Positions 1-5,960 of a stretch of DNA of 6,348 nucleotides are shown here, piece by piece. The notes below the pieces were generated by a model. That model worked only from the letters and a program-made list of their open reading frames with translations, was not told where the DNA came from and made no database searches. Both the position numbers and the translations under genes were made by a program. The first letter of the stretch is position 1; the number at the start of each line of letters is the position of its first letter. The stretch is from a bacterium (GTDB lineage Bacteria; Verrucomicrobiota; Verrucomicrobiia; Chthoniobacterales; Terrimicrobiaceae): NCBI GenBank assembly GCA_009920585.1, contig RFZT01000147.1, forward strand, positions 1-6,348, in the 5' to 3' direction.

Positions 1-2
1 AC

Positions 3-611
3 GACAAAACGAAAGCGACCAACCTCCTAGCCGCCCTCACCCCTAAAAAAACAGAAATTTCAGATGTAGCCTATATCCGACTAGGCGACATCGCCTTCAT
101 GGAAGGCGACCTCAATAAGGCAACCGCTTATTACGGTGATATTGAAAACCGGATTCGTGCACGAAGAAACGCGACCCCTGCCATCAAGCCCATGTCAGGT
201 GCAGCCAACGATCCCGCGAAGCAAAAATCCGCAGCCCTCCAAGAAGTCTCCTTTGCGGAAAATGCGCGCACCTTGATTCAAGGTGATTACTTGATCGAAG
301 CGCAACAAACTCTTCGCTCCTGGGAAAGATCATTTCCTCTCGCTAAAATCAGTAGCGATTACATTCTCCGCGAATCGGAATTTTACTTGAAATCCGGCGA
401 CCCGAAACGGGCGCGCGCGATGCTGGAAGCCTACTGCCGCGAGATCGATGCCTCGAGCTTCCTACCCAATGCTGCCTCTTTGCTCATCAAATGCGTGAAA
501 GACTCCAAAGAATCCCGCGATTCCGTCCGCGAACTGATTGAAAAACTGAACGCGCGTTTGAAATACCATCCCGTATCAGCCGAATTGGAAGCTTTTCTTG
601 CCGGTAAATAG
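3..611 (+). CDS. TPR-like helical repeat protein, C-terminal part (5' end cut by window edge)
   Basis: The reading frame is open from the first complete codon at position 3, so the ATG at 99 is almost certainly internal and the gene begins outside the window; 202 residues are visible. The protein is made of helical hairpins resembling tetratricopeptide repeats: one around visible residues 22-52 (VAYIRLGDIAFMEGDLNKA, the G-D-x-x-K-A pattern of a TPR turn), one around 85-112 (ARTLIQGDYLIEAQQTL) and one around 120-148 (YLKSGDPKRARAMLEAY). A charged, alanine- and lysine-containing linker lies between the first and second. TPRs are protein-interaction scaffolds, so binding another protein is the likely role, but no catalytic domain is visible and the missing N-terminus could hold one or a signal peptide. 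The stop is 9 nt before the next gene, suggesting co-transcription with the secreted protein and the FHA-MoxR ATPase. The TPR assignment is by pattern only and the specific family is not recognised. Confidence 0.75.
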   Translation, partial: DKTKATNLLAALTPKKTEISDVAYIRLGDIAFMEGDLNKATAYYGDIENRIRARRNATPAIKPMSGAANDPAKQKSAALQEVSFAENARTLIQGDYLIEAQQTLRSWERSFPLAKISSDYILRESEFYLKSGDPKRARAMLEAYCREIDASSFLPNAASLLIKCVKDSKESRDSVRELIEKLNARLKYHPVSAELEAFLAGK

Positions 612-620
612 ACCACTCAC

Positions 621-1346
621 ATGCGACTCATTCCTTCTTTTTGCCTCTTAGCGATCGTCAGTATTTCTGCCCTTTTCGGCAATGAGCCTCCAGAGCGAAC
701 TCGCCTCTACACAACACCAGACCCCGCGTGCGCTGGTGGCTTTAAAGGACGCATCACCGAACCCGCTAAACCCATCGAGCAGATACTTGCGATCCCGTCT
801 GCATCCCAAGAAAAAGTTTATATGGGTGCGATCACAGGGAGCACTCGCAATGAGTTTCAATTCACGGGCCTGCCACCAGGCAAATACGATCTCGTTGTGA
901 TTTATGATGACGCTTTTTTCGATGGCGTCACTTTAAGCAAGGAAGAGAACACGCTCACGGAAGAGGATCTAAAAAAGATCGAGGAAACCCTTCTGAAGTC
1001 CGAGCCCTTTTACCCTAAAAAAATCATCAACAGAGTCGAGGGACAGACCGGTCGCGGGAGTCCAGCTGCTTTGATTTGCACGTTCATGCGGGAAAAAAAA
1101 TCGGACCTTATGGCCGAATATAAACCTGGTGAATTCTTCCGTGAAGACTTCAAGCGGACATACAAATTATTTACCTTTAAAGATGTCGGTGTCGGATGGC
1201 AGGTCGTTCGTGCTCGCGATCTCTATCCCACGTGGGTCAAACCCGTCCTTGTCGCTCCCCCAAAATACACATTTACCAAATCCTTGTGCGGGATTCGTGT
1301 CGCCGATGAACTAAAAGATCTCGGAGACTTGGATATCACTAAGTAA
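621..1346 (+). CDS. Secreted protein of unknown function with a possible small beta-sandwich segment
   Basis: I do not recognise this 241-residue protein as a named family. It starts with a typical Sec signal peptide: MR followed by a hydrophobic stretch at residues 3-19 (LLAIVSISALF), with likely cleavage near residue 20 before NEPPER. There is no lipobox, so it should be soluble and exported rather than a lipoprotein. Residues about 40-98 look like a carboxypeptidase-regulatory/CNA-B type beta-sandwich; the diagnostic piece is FQFTGLPPGKYDLVVIYDD (80-98), matching the F-x-x-L-P-P-G-x-Y-x-L/V signature of those domains. Residues 112-140 are a charged helical stretch, and the rest is mixed and basic, including VGVGWQVVRARDLYPTWV. 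Three cysteines remain after signal cleavage (37, 153, 223), so at most one disulfide could form. It lies 9 nt after the TPR gene and 18 nt before the FHA-MoxR gene, so an operon is likely. The ATG lacks a clear Shine-Dalgarno sequence. A role as client or partner of the ATPase is only inference, since the two would sit on opposite sides of the membrane. Confidence 0.8.
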   Translation: MRLIPSFCLLAIVSISALFGNEPPERTRLYTTPDPACAGGFKGRITEPAKPIEQILAIPSASQEKVYMGAITGSTRNEFQFTGLPPGKYDLVVIYDDAFFDGVTLSKEENTLTEEDLKKIEETLLKSEPFYPKKIINRVEGQTGRGSPAALICTFMREKKSDLMAEYKPGEFFREDFKRTYKLFTFKDVGVGWQVVRARDLYPTWVKPVLVAPPKYTFTKSLCGIRVADELKDLGDLDITK

Positions 1347-1364
1347 CTTCACCAAAAACACATT

Positions 1365-2759
1365 ATGGCCTATATCGAATTTACAGCGGGTTCTTATGCA
1401 GGGCAACGGAGAGACCTAAACAGCGAATCCATCACGATCGGACGCAATCCCGAAGCTCACATCCTGCTTGATGACTTAGCTTCATCTTCCAATCACGCAG
1501 AACTCCGTTTCCATGAGGGTCACTGGTGGCTTTTAGACCTTGGCAGTGCGAACGGCACCGAGCTTAACAGCGCCCCAGTTGAAAGCGCGGCTCTCCAACC
1601 TGGGGATGTAGTCACCGTTGGCCTAACCAGCTTCATTTTTCAGAATGAAATCGCCGATGAGCCAGCAACTGCTGCGCCTGCGGAAACGGCAGTGAACACC
1701 AATGAAAATGAATTAGCCTTGGTTGAAAAAATGAAGGTCCTCACCGAGCGGATTCGCGCAGAAGTCGGCAAGGTGATTGTGGGTCAGAAGGACGTATTGG
1801 ATCAAATTCTGATGTGCATTCTAGCTAATGGCCATGCCCTGCTCATCGGGTTGCCGGGAATGGCCAAGACATTAACGGTCAAAACGATTTCCGAGGTCCT
1901 TAACCTCAACTTTAAACGCGTTCAATTCACCCCCGACCTGATGCCGGGCGATATTATCGGCACCGATGTGCTCGAAACAAATAAATCCACAGGGGAAAAG
2001 GAGTTTCGTTTCATCAAAGGGCCGATTTTTTGCAACCTTCTCCTTGCTGACGAAATCAATCGAACCCCGCCAAAAACTCAAGCCGCCTTGCTGGAAGCTA
2101 TGCAGGAAAAAATGGTCACGGCAGGAAACACCTCCTACAAACTGGCTGAACCGTTCTTTGTATTAGCGACTCAAAACCCCGTAGAGCAAGAGGGCACCTA
2201 TCCCCTCCCCGAAGCCCAACTCGATCGCTTCATGTTCAATATTTGGGTCGATTATCCACTACCCGAGGAAGAGGAAGAAATTCTTCGCGCGACCACTGCT
2301 GGCGTTCGCGTGCAACCTCAACCCGTTTTGACTCAAGAAGACGTTCTCCAACTTCAAGCCGTTGTGCGAAAAGTTCCCGTCTCGGACCATGTGATCAAAT
2401 ATGTCACCAAACTCGTAGGCTCCACTCGGCCAGGAAATCCCAATGCGCCAGAACTCACGAAAACCTACATATCAACCGGCGCGGGTCCTCGAGCCGGCCA
2501 ATGCTTGATTCTAGCAGCCAAGGCGACCGCCATTCTAGAGGGTCGGCTCCATGTGAGCTGTGCGGATATTCGCCGAGCGGCGCCTCCGGTGTTACGCCAC
2601 AGAATTATGACGAATTTTGCAGCGGACTCGGAAGGCCTTTCCACGCTTGATATCGTTAAAAAGCTTCTCGTGGAAGTGAAGGAACCTGGCGCCGAAGCCT
2701 ATCCTGCATCCAAACCGGCGACGGGCAAAACGGCGATCAAGCTGAACCAAAAAAAGTAA
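1365..2759 (+). CDS. FHA domain fused to MoxR-family AAA+ ATPase
   Basis: This 464-residue protein has two domains. Residues 1-93 form a forkhead-associated (phosphothreonine-binding) domain: SITIGRNPE (22-30), SSNHAEL (41-47) and DLGSANGTELN (58-68) match the conserved GR, S-x-x-H and NG positions, although the usual Arg after the conserved Ser is Ser42. An Ala/Glu/Asn linker (94-117) leads to the ATPase core: IVGQKDV (138-144), Walker A GLPGMAKT (162-169, the MoxR form in which Ala precedes Lys), Walker B LLLADEI (225-231), sensor 1 in LATQNPVEQEGTYPLPEAQ (267-285), LDRF (286-289), and a sensor-2 region GAGPRAG (372-378). The C-terminal lid runs to about 440, followed by a Lys-rich tail. 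MoxR proteins are chaperone-like ATPases that help maturation or activation of partner complexes; the FHA suggests control by Ser/Thr phosphorylation. The protein has no signal peptide and should be cytoplasmic. A stand-alone MoxR is about 320-350 residues, so the extra length is the FHA plus linker. The DUF58/VWA genes common beside MoxR are not downstream in this window. Confidence 0.93.
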   Translation: MAYIEFTAGSYAGQRRDLNSESITIGRNPEAHILLDDLASSSNHAELRFHEGHWWLLDLGSANGTELNSAPVESAALQPGDVVTVGLTSFIFQNEIADEPATAAPAETAVNTNENELALVEKMKVLTERIRAEVGKVIVGQKDVLDQILMCILANGHALLIGLPGMAKTLTVKTISEVLNLNFKRVQFTPDLMPGDIIGTDVLETNKSTGEKEFRFIKGPIFCNLLLADEINRTPPKTQAALLEAMQEKMVTAGNTSYKLAEPFFVLATQNPVEQEGTYPLPEAQLDRFMFNIWVDYPLPEEEEEILRATTAGVRVQPQPVLTQEDVLQLQAVVRKVPVSDHVIKYVTKLVGSTRPGNPNAPELTKTYISTGAGPRAGQCLILAAKATAILEGRLHVSCADIRRAAPPVLRHRIMTNFAADSEGLSTLDIVKKLLVEVKEPGAEAYPASKPATGKTAIKLNQKK

Positions 2760-2803
2760 GCCTCGAACACCGCTTTTCGTTGCAGACACATTACGGACGC
2801 TTC

Positions 2804-2819
2804 TTTCCCTGACGGGAAA
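2804..2819. repeat. Short inverted repeat (6-bp stem, 4-nt loop)
   Basis: TTTCCC at 2804-2809 pairs perfectly with GGGAAA at 2814-2819 around the loop TGAC. It is followed by A and then TGAG, not by a T run, so it does not look like an intrinsic terminator on the + strand. It could be a small operator-like palindrome or a chance match. Confidence 0.3.
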
Positions 2820-2840
2820 ATGAGTCCGATGGATTTCGGC

Positions 2841-2855
2841 GTGGAAAATCTCCAC
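2841..2855. repeat. Short inverted repeat (5-bp stem, 5-nt loop) upstream of lgt
   Basis: GTGGA at 2841-2845 pairs with TCCAC at 2851-2855. The loop AAATC (2846-2850) can alternatively pair with GATTT at 2832-2836, so two mutually exclusive small hairpins can be drawn 25-48 nt before the lgt start. The stems are short and chance is a real possibility. Confidence 0.25.
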
Positions 2856-2879
2856 CGTTAAGGGAATACTGCCTGCCTC

Positions 2880-3821
2880 GTGCTCGCGTATTACATCCAT
2901 GATTTAAGTCCGTTCCTCGTTGAATTTGGAAATGGCATCGGCTTGCGTTGGTATGGCCTTGCCTATGTCTTAGCCTTTGCGGCGGCATACGGCCTCTTCG
3001 TTCATCTGGCTCGCAAGGGATATTCCGATATTCGGCCTTCGGAAGTGGGAGACTTCATCACCGGAACGGCCCTCTTCGGCGTCATCTTGGGCGGCCGTCT
3101 CGGATACATGCTTTTCTACGATTGGACCAACTTCAGCCAAGATCCGTTGATTTTTTTCAAGTTCTGGGATGGCGGCATGTCCAGCCATGGAGGGATCCTC
3201 GGCGTTGCGATATTCACTTTCATCTATGCCAGACGAAAAAAAATCCCGTGGTTGAATGTGGGCGATAGTATTGTCGTATCAACGCCCGTCGGACTTTTTC
3301 TCGGGAGATGCGCGAACTTCATCAACGGCGAACTCTACGGCAGGCCAACGACCGTTCCGTGGGCGGTGCAATTCCCAAAAGAACTCTACTACGCTCCACC
3401 GGAAACAGCTCGGTCGATCATCACGCAAGCCAGCGAGATTAATCCCGAATGGAACACGATTGGCGCCGCACTCGATCACGTGGGCGGTTCGTCGGAACTG
3501 CATCGCATTCTGGGTGAAGTCCTGCCGCCCCGCCATCCCTCTCAAATCTATGAAGGCATCCTCGAGGGCGGATTGCTCTTTGCATTGATGTGGATTCTTC
3601 GCACCCGATTCCGCCTACCAAACGGCGTCCTGACAGGCGTGTTTTTTCTAACTTATGCCCTGCTCCGTATCGTGGGTGAGATGTTTCGGGAACCCGACGC
3701 ACCGCTGACCGCAGGACTCACAAGGGGACAATTCCTTTCGCTTTTCATGATCGTAATGGGACTCGGATTTCTTGCGGGCTCAAAGTGGGCTAGAACGTGG
3801 CCGCCGAAATTTCGCCAATGA
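2880..3821 (+). CDS. lgt: Phosphatidylglycerol--prolipoprotein diacylglyceryl transferase
   Basis: Lgt is an inner-membrane enzyme that moves the diacylglyceryl group of phosphatidylglycerol onto the lipobox cysteine of preprolipoproteins, the first step of lipoprotein maturation before signal peptidase II (Lsp). The 313-residue product shows the family motifs in order: MSSHGGILG (100-108, catalytic-region His103), the Lgt signature GRCANFINGELYGRP (142-156, with Arg143, Asn146 and Gly154), RHPSQIYE (218-225) and RIVGEMFREPD (263-273). Hydrophobic segments near 24-45, 58-80, 104-117, 130-145, 228-243, 248-267 and 284-303 fit the seven-helix fold. It is longer than typical bacterial Lgt proteins (about 260-295), mainly because of a roughly 49-residue loop (167-215) between the signature and RHPSQ. 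The start is a GTG, the only start codon after an in-frame TAA at 2859. The stop overlaps the ATG of the following hydrolase (ATGA), indicating translational coupling. Confidence 0.97.
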   Translation: MLAYYIHDLSPFLVEFGNGIGLRWYGLAYVLAFAAAYGLFVHLARKGYSDIRPSEVGDFITGTALFGVILGGRLGYMLFYDWTNFSQDPLIFFKFWDGGMSSHGGILGVAIFTFIYARRKKIPWLNVGDSIVVSTPVGLFLGRCANFINGELYGRPTTVPWAVQFPKELYYAPPETARSIITQASEINPEWNTIGAALDHVGGSSELHRILGEVLPPRHPSQIYEGILEGGLLFALMWILRTRFRLPNGVLTGVFFLTYALLRIVGEMFREPDAPLTAGLTRGQFLSLFMIVMGLGFLAGSKWARTWPPKFRQ

Positions 3822-4807
3822 GAAAAAAACGAACTCTCCTCTTTGCCCTCGCATTGCCCCTCGTGATCGGCGCCGTGCTGCTTTTGCGTATCCCGGACTT
3901 CCATTCCACACCCCATCCCGCCGAAAGTTTCGAGCAAGCGAAGGCGCTTTTTGAAAACCTTCGTCGCACGGAATCAACCCTTCCACTCAGTCCAGAAGGG
4001 GCTAGTCGGATGTTGGACCACGGTAAAAGAACTCCGCGCGCGTTTGTGCTCTTGCACGGCCTCACCAATTGCCCAGAGCAATTCCTGCCACTCGCCCGCA
4101 TCCTCCATGCCCAAGGAGCCAATGTCATCATCCCTCGAGCCCGCTATGCGGGATTTGCCGATGTGCTCAACTCTGTCCAAGGAAACCAAAGCGGTCAGGA
4201 TCTCCTCGATCAAGCGGCTGTGGGATTGGACATCGCCGCTGGCCTCGGAGATCGAGTGAGTCTAGTGGGTCTATCCGGCAGCGCGGTTGCCGGTACCTGG
4301 ATGGCACAGCATCGTGACGGAGTGAGCGAGATGGTGCTCATCGCTCCATTTTTTAGTTTGGACGGCGTGCCAGCTCCCTTTATCGATGCTGGGGCTGCTG
4401 TGCTCTCAGTGATTCCGAATTTTTATCAATGGTGGGACTCCGAAAAAAAAGAAAACCTCGCAGGCCCGAAGTATGCGTATCCGAGATTCGGCACCCGGTG
4501 CATGGCGAGCACGATCCAGCTTTCCCGAAGCGTTCGCGAAAACCTCACCGACCTGCCCCTGCAGGCAGGGAAAATCCACTTCCTCATCACAGCGACGGAT
4601 GCTGCTGCAAACAACCCGCTCACAAAAAAAATCGCAGCAACTCTAGCCAAGACCAACTCGGTTCCCGTCACGATCGAAGAATTTCCAGCCGAACTGAAAA
4701 TTCCCCACGACATGGTCGATCCTTTCCAACCCAATGCAAACACCGAGATTGCCTACAAAAAAATCCTCGAACTCCTCGATATGAACGGCCCGGCGCACGC
4801 CGAATAA
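3818..4807 (+). CDS. Membrane-anchored or exported alpha/beta hydrolase (serine hydrolase)
   Basis: This 329-residue protein begins at ATG 3818, overlapping the lgt stop as ATGA. A GTG at 3797 would add seven residues but spoil the clean export signal MRKKR plus hydrophobic residues 6-23, so the ATG is preferred. The segment has no lipobox and may be a signal peptide or an anchor. The alpha/beta hydrolase core has the oxyanion-side motif LLHGLTN (78-84), a nucleophile elbow VGLSGSAVAG (150-159, candidate Ser153), a candidate acid Asp261 in LITATDAA, and His297 in KIPHDMVDP. The elbow reads G-x-S-x-S, so the last Gly of the usual G-x-S-x-G is Ser. The nearest general resemblance is to carboxylesterase/monoacylglycerol-lipase or S33-type hydrolases. 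The substrate is unknown; a lipid or ester at the cell envelope is inferred from the export signal and coupling to lgt. The next gene starts 46 nt later. The fold is confident, the exact function is not. Confidence 0.88.
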   Translation: MRKKRTLLFALALPLVIGAVLLLRIPDFHSTPHPAESFEQAKALFENLRRTESTLPLSPEGASRMLDHGKRTPRAFVLLHGLTNCPEQFLPLARILHAQGANVIIPRARYAGFADVLNSVQGNQSGQDLLDQAAVGLDIAAGLGDRVSLVGLSGSAVAGTWMAQHRDGVSEMVLIAPFFSLDGVPAPFIDAGAAVLSVIPNFYQWWDSEKKENLAGPKYAYPRFGTRCMASTIQLSRSVRENLTDLPLQAGKIHFLITATDAAANNPLTKKIAATLAKTNSVPVTIEEFPAELKIPHDMVDPFQPNANTEIAYKKILELLDMNGPAHAE

Positions 4808-4853
4808 TGGATTTTTGCTGGAAAGAAGCCGCTTGCGGGCTCATTGTATAGAC

Positions 4854-5207
4854 ATGCAGATACACATCACACCGCGTAACCTAACCCTCACTGGTGCCAT
4901 CTATGAATTTGTGGCCGAAAAAATCAGCCACCTTGAAGGTCATGGCGAACAACTCATCGCCGCGCACATTGTTTTGCTCCACAATCACGACAGGAAAAAG
5001 CCCTACTGCGTGAAAGTCCACCTCGCTCTCGCGGGACCTGATATCCATGCGGAAGATGCCGAGGCCGATCTCTATGTGGCCATCGATAAAGTGGTCGACA
5101 AACTTTCCCGCCAAATCAGCAAGCTCAAGACCCGCAAAAAGGATCACGACAAACATCGCACGCAGCAGAAGCGCGAAGCGGTCAAGCGCGGATTCGCGCG
5201 CCCCTAA
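4854..5207 (+). CDS. hpf: Ribosome hibernation-promoting factor, short form (HPF/RaiA family)
   Basis: This 117-residue cytoplasmic protein matches the HPF/YfiA fold: an N-terminal beta strand and helix (MQIHITPRNLTLTGAIYEFV, 1-20), central strands with AAHIVLLHNHDRKKPYCVKVH (36-56), the conserved acidic stretch HAEDAEADLYVAIDKVVDKL (65-84), and a basic helical tail rich in Lys and Arg (86-117). Such proteins bind the small-subunit decoding region in stationary phase or stress, blocking tRNA and mRNA and helping form inactive ribosomes. It lacks the roughly 60-residue C-terminal dimerisation domain of long HPF, so it is the short type; whether it acts like HPF (100S formation) or RaiA/YfiA cannot be told from this sequence. 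An in-frame TTG at 4815 would add 13 residues, but the family N-terminus starts at MQI, so ATG 4854 is chosen. No Shine-Dalgarno sequence is visible. scpA starts only 6 nt after the stop. Confidence 0.93.
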   Translation: MQIHITPRNLTLTGAIYEFVAEKISHLEGHGEQLIAAHIVLLHNHDRKKPYCVKVHLALAGPDIHAEDAEADLYVAIDKVVDKLSRQISKLKTRKKDHDKHRTQQKREAVKRGFARP

Positions 5208-5213
5208 TGCCCA

Positions 5214-5960
5214 GTGGAAGACTACAAGGTCAAGCTTGAGGTTTTTGAAGGTCCGCTCGACTTGCTGCTCTACCTCATCAAACGCGATGAGGTAGACATC
5301 TACGATATTTCGATCGAGCGGATCACCAAACAATACCTCAGCTACCTTGATGCCTTTCAGGTTTTAAATATCGATCTCGCTGGGGAGTTTATCGTCATGG
5401 CGGCGAATCTCCTCTACATCAAAAGTCGCACCCTGTTGCCCGTAGAGCAGCAGATGGCCGAAGAGGACGCGGAAGAGGATGATCCCCGCTGGGAACTCAT
5501 CCGCCAACTGATCGAGTATAAAAAATTCAAAGAAGCCGCATCGCTAATGAGGGATCAGGAAGCGATGCAGGAAAACCTCTTCGCCCGCGTGCCTGTGACG
5601 CCAGATCTGGCGCCATCTGAGAACCTTCTTGTCGATGAGGTTGGGATTTTTGACCTCATCCACGCTTTTCAAAAAATCCTAAAAAGGCTGGAGAAAAAGC
5701 CGGAAGACCTCCGCGAGATTTTTGCAGAAAATTTCACCGTCTCCGACAAGATCGACCACGTCTTGCGTCTCACATCGAGCGGAGTTCCTATCCGCTTCGA
5801 AGAACTTTTTGCTGATGCCGCCGGACGCACTGAAATCGTGGTCACCTTCCTTGCCATGCTGGAATTAATCCGCCTCAAGCAACTGCGGGTCCGCCAAGAA
5901 TTCATGTGCGCAGAGATCTGGATCGACCGCATCGGCATCGAAGAACCCACTTTCCCATGA
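5214..5960 (+). CDS. scpA: Segregation and condensation protein A (SMC kleisin)
   Basis: ScpA is the kleisin subunit of the bacterial SMC-ScpAB condensin, bridging the two SMC heads and binding a ScpB dimer through its middle; the complex organises and helps segregate the chromosome. The 248-residue protein has the characteristic N-terminus YKVKLEVFEGPLDLLLYLI (4-22), then the VDIYDISIERITKQYL block (28-42) and FIVMAANLLYIKSRTLLP (59-76). An acidic linker follows (82-90, EEDAEEDDP region), then helices around 92-125 and 140-172 that would face ScpB, and a C-terminal winged-helix domain (about 178-240) with VVTFLAMLELIRLKQLRV (209-226), which caps an SMC head. Length is normal for the family. 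The start is a GTG at 5214, in frame with and 6 nt after the hpf stop; the canonical family start follows directly. The stop overlaps the scpB ATG (ATGA), consistent with stoichiometric expression of the pair. Confidence 0.97.
   Translation: MEDYKVKLEVFEGPLDLLLYLIKRDEVDIYDISIERITKQYLSYLDAFQVLNIDLAGEFIVMAANLLYIKSRTLLPVEQQMAEEDAEEDDPRWELIRQLIEYKKFKEAASLMRDQEAMQENLFARVPVTPDLAPSENLLVDEVGIFDLIHAFQKILKRLEKKPEDLREIFAENFTVSDKIDHVLRLTSSGVPIRFEELFADAAGRTEIVVTFLAMLELIRLKQLRVRQEFMCAEIWIDRIGIEEPTFP

Larger units (their letters stand above)
2760..2879. other. 120-nt intergenic gap between the FHA-MoxR gene and lgt
   Basis: This is the longest non-coding stretch of the window and the natural boundary between two transcription units. 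No convincing rho-independent terminator (GC stem plus T run) and no strong -35/-10 pair is visible. It holds two short perfect inverted repeats, listed separately. A purine stretch AAGGGA at 2860-2865 lies 14 nt before the lgt GTG, somewhat far for an efficient ribosome binding site. An in-frame TAA at 2859-2861 rules out an upstream extension of lgt. If block 2 has its own promoter, this is the most probable place for it. Confidence 0.5.

Noticed and set aside
99..101. ATG at 99 as the true start of the TPR-like gene
   Set aside because: The frame is open back to the window edge, and the first repeat helix begins upstream of this Met.
2765..2783. Possible terminator after the FHA-MoxR gene around CGAACACCGCTTTTCGTTG
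   Set aside because: Only 3-4 bp can pair and no T run follows a GC-rich stem.
2842..2870. Possible promoter TGGAAA (2842-2847), 17-nt spacer, AATACT (2865-2870) before lgt
   Set aside because: The -35 match is only 4 of 6, and the predicted transcript would begin within a few nt of the GTG start. Too weak to annotate without a mapped transcription start.
2592..2900. Minus-strand frame across the gap before lgt, as a possible divergent small gene
   Set aside because: More than half of it is antisense to the FHA-MoxR C-terminus, and the translation shows no domain or signal peptide.
3797..3817. GTG at 3797 as the start of the hydrolase
   Set aside because: The ATG at 3818 gives a canonical MRKKR signal sequence and an ATGA overlap with lgt; the GTG only adds seven polar residues.
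4845..4852. TGTATAGA before hpf as a -10 box
   Set aside because: No -35 at proper spacing, and it sits directly against the start codon; likely chance.
4815..4853. TTG at 4815 as the start of hpf
   Set aside because: The 13 extra residues do not fit the family, whose N-terminus begins at MQI; ATG 4854 fits.
4881..5333. 150-codon open frame on the minus strand opposite hpf and the start of scpA
   Set aside because: It covers a clear HPF gene in antisense. Its hydrophobic, acidic look mirrors the basic, polar codons of the real gene.
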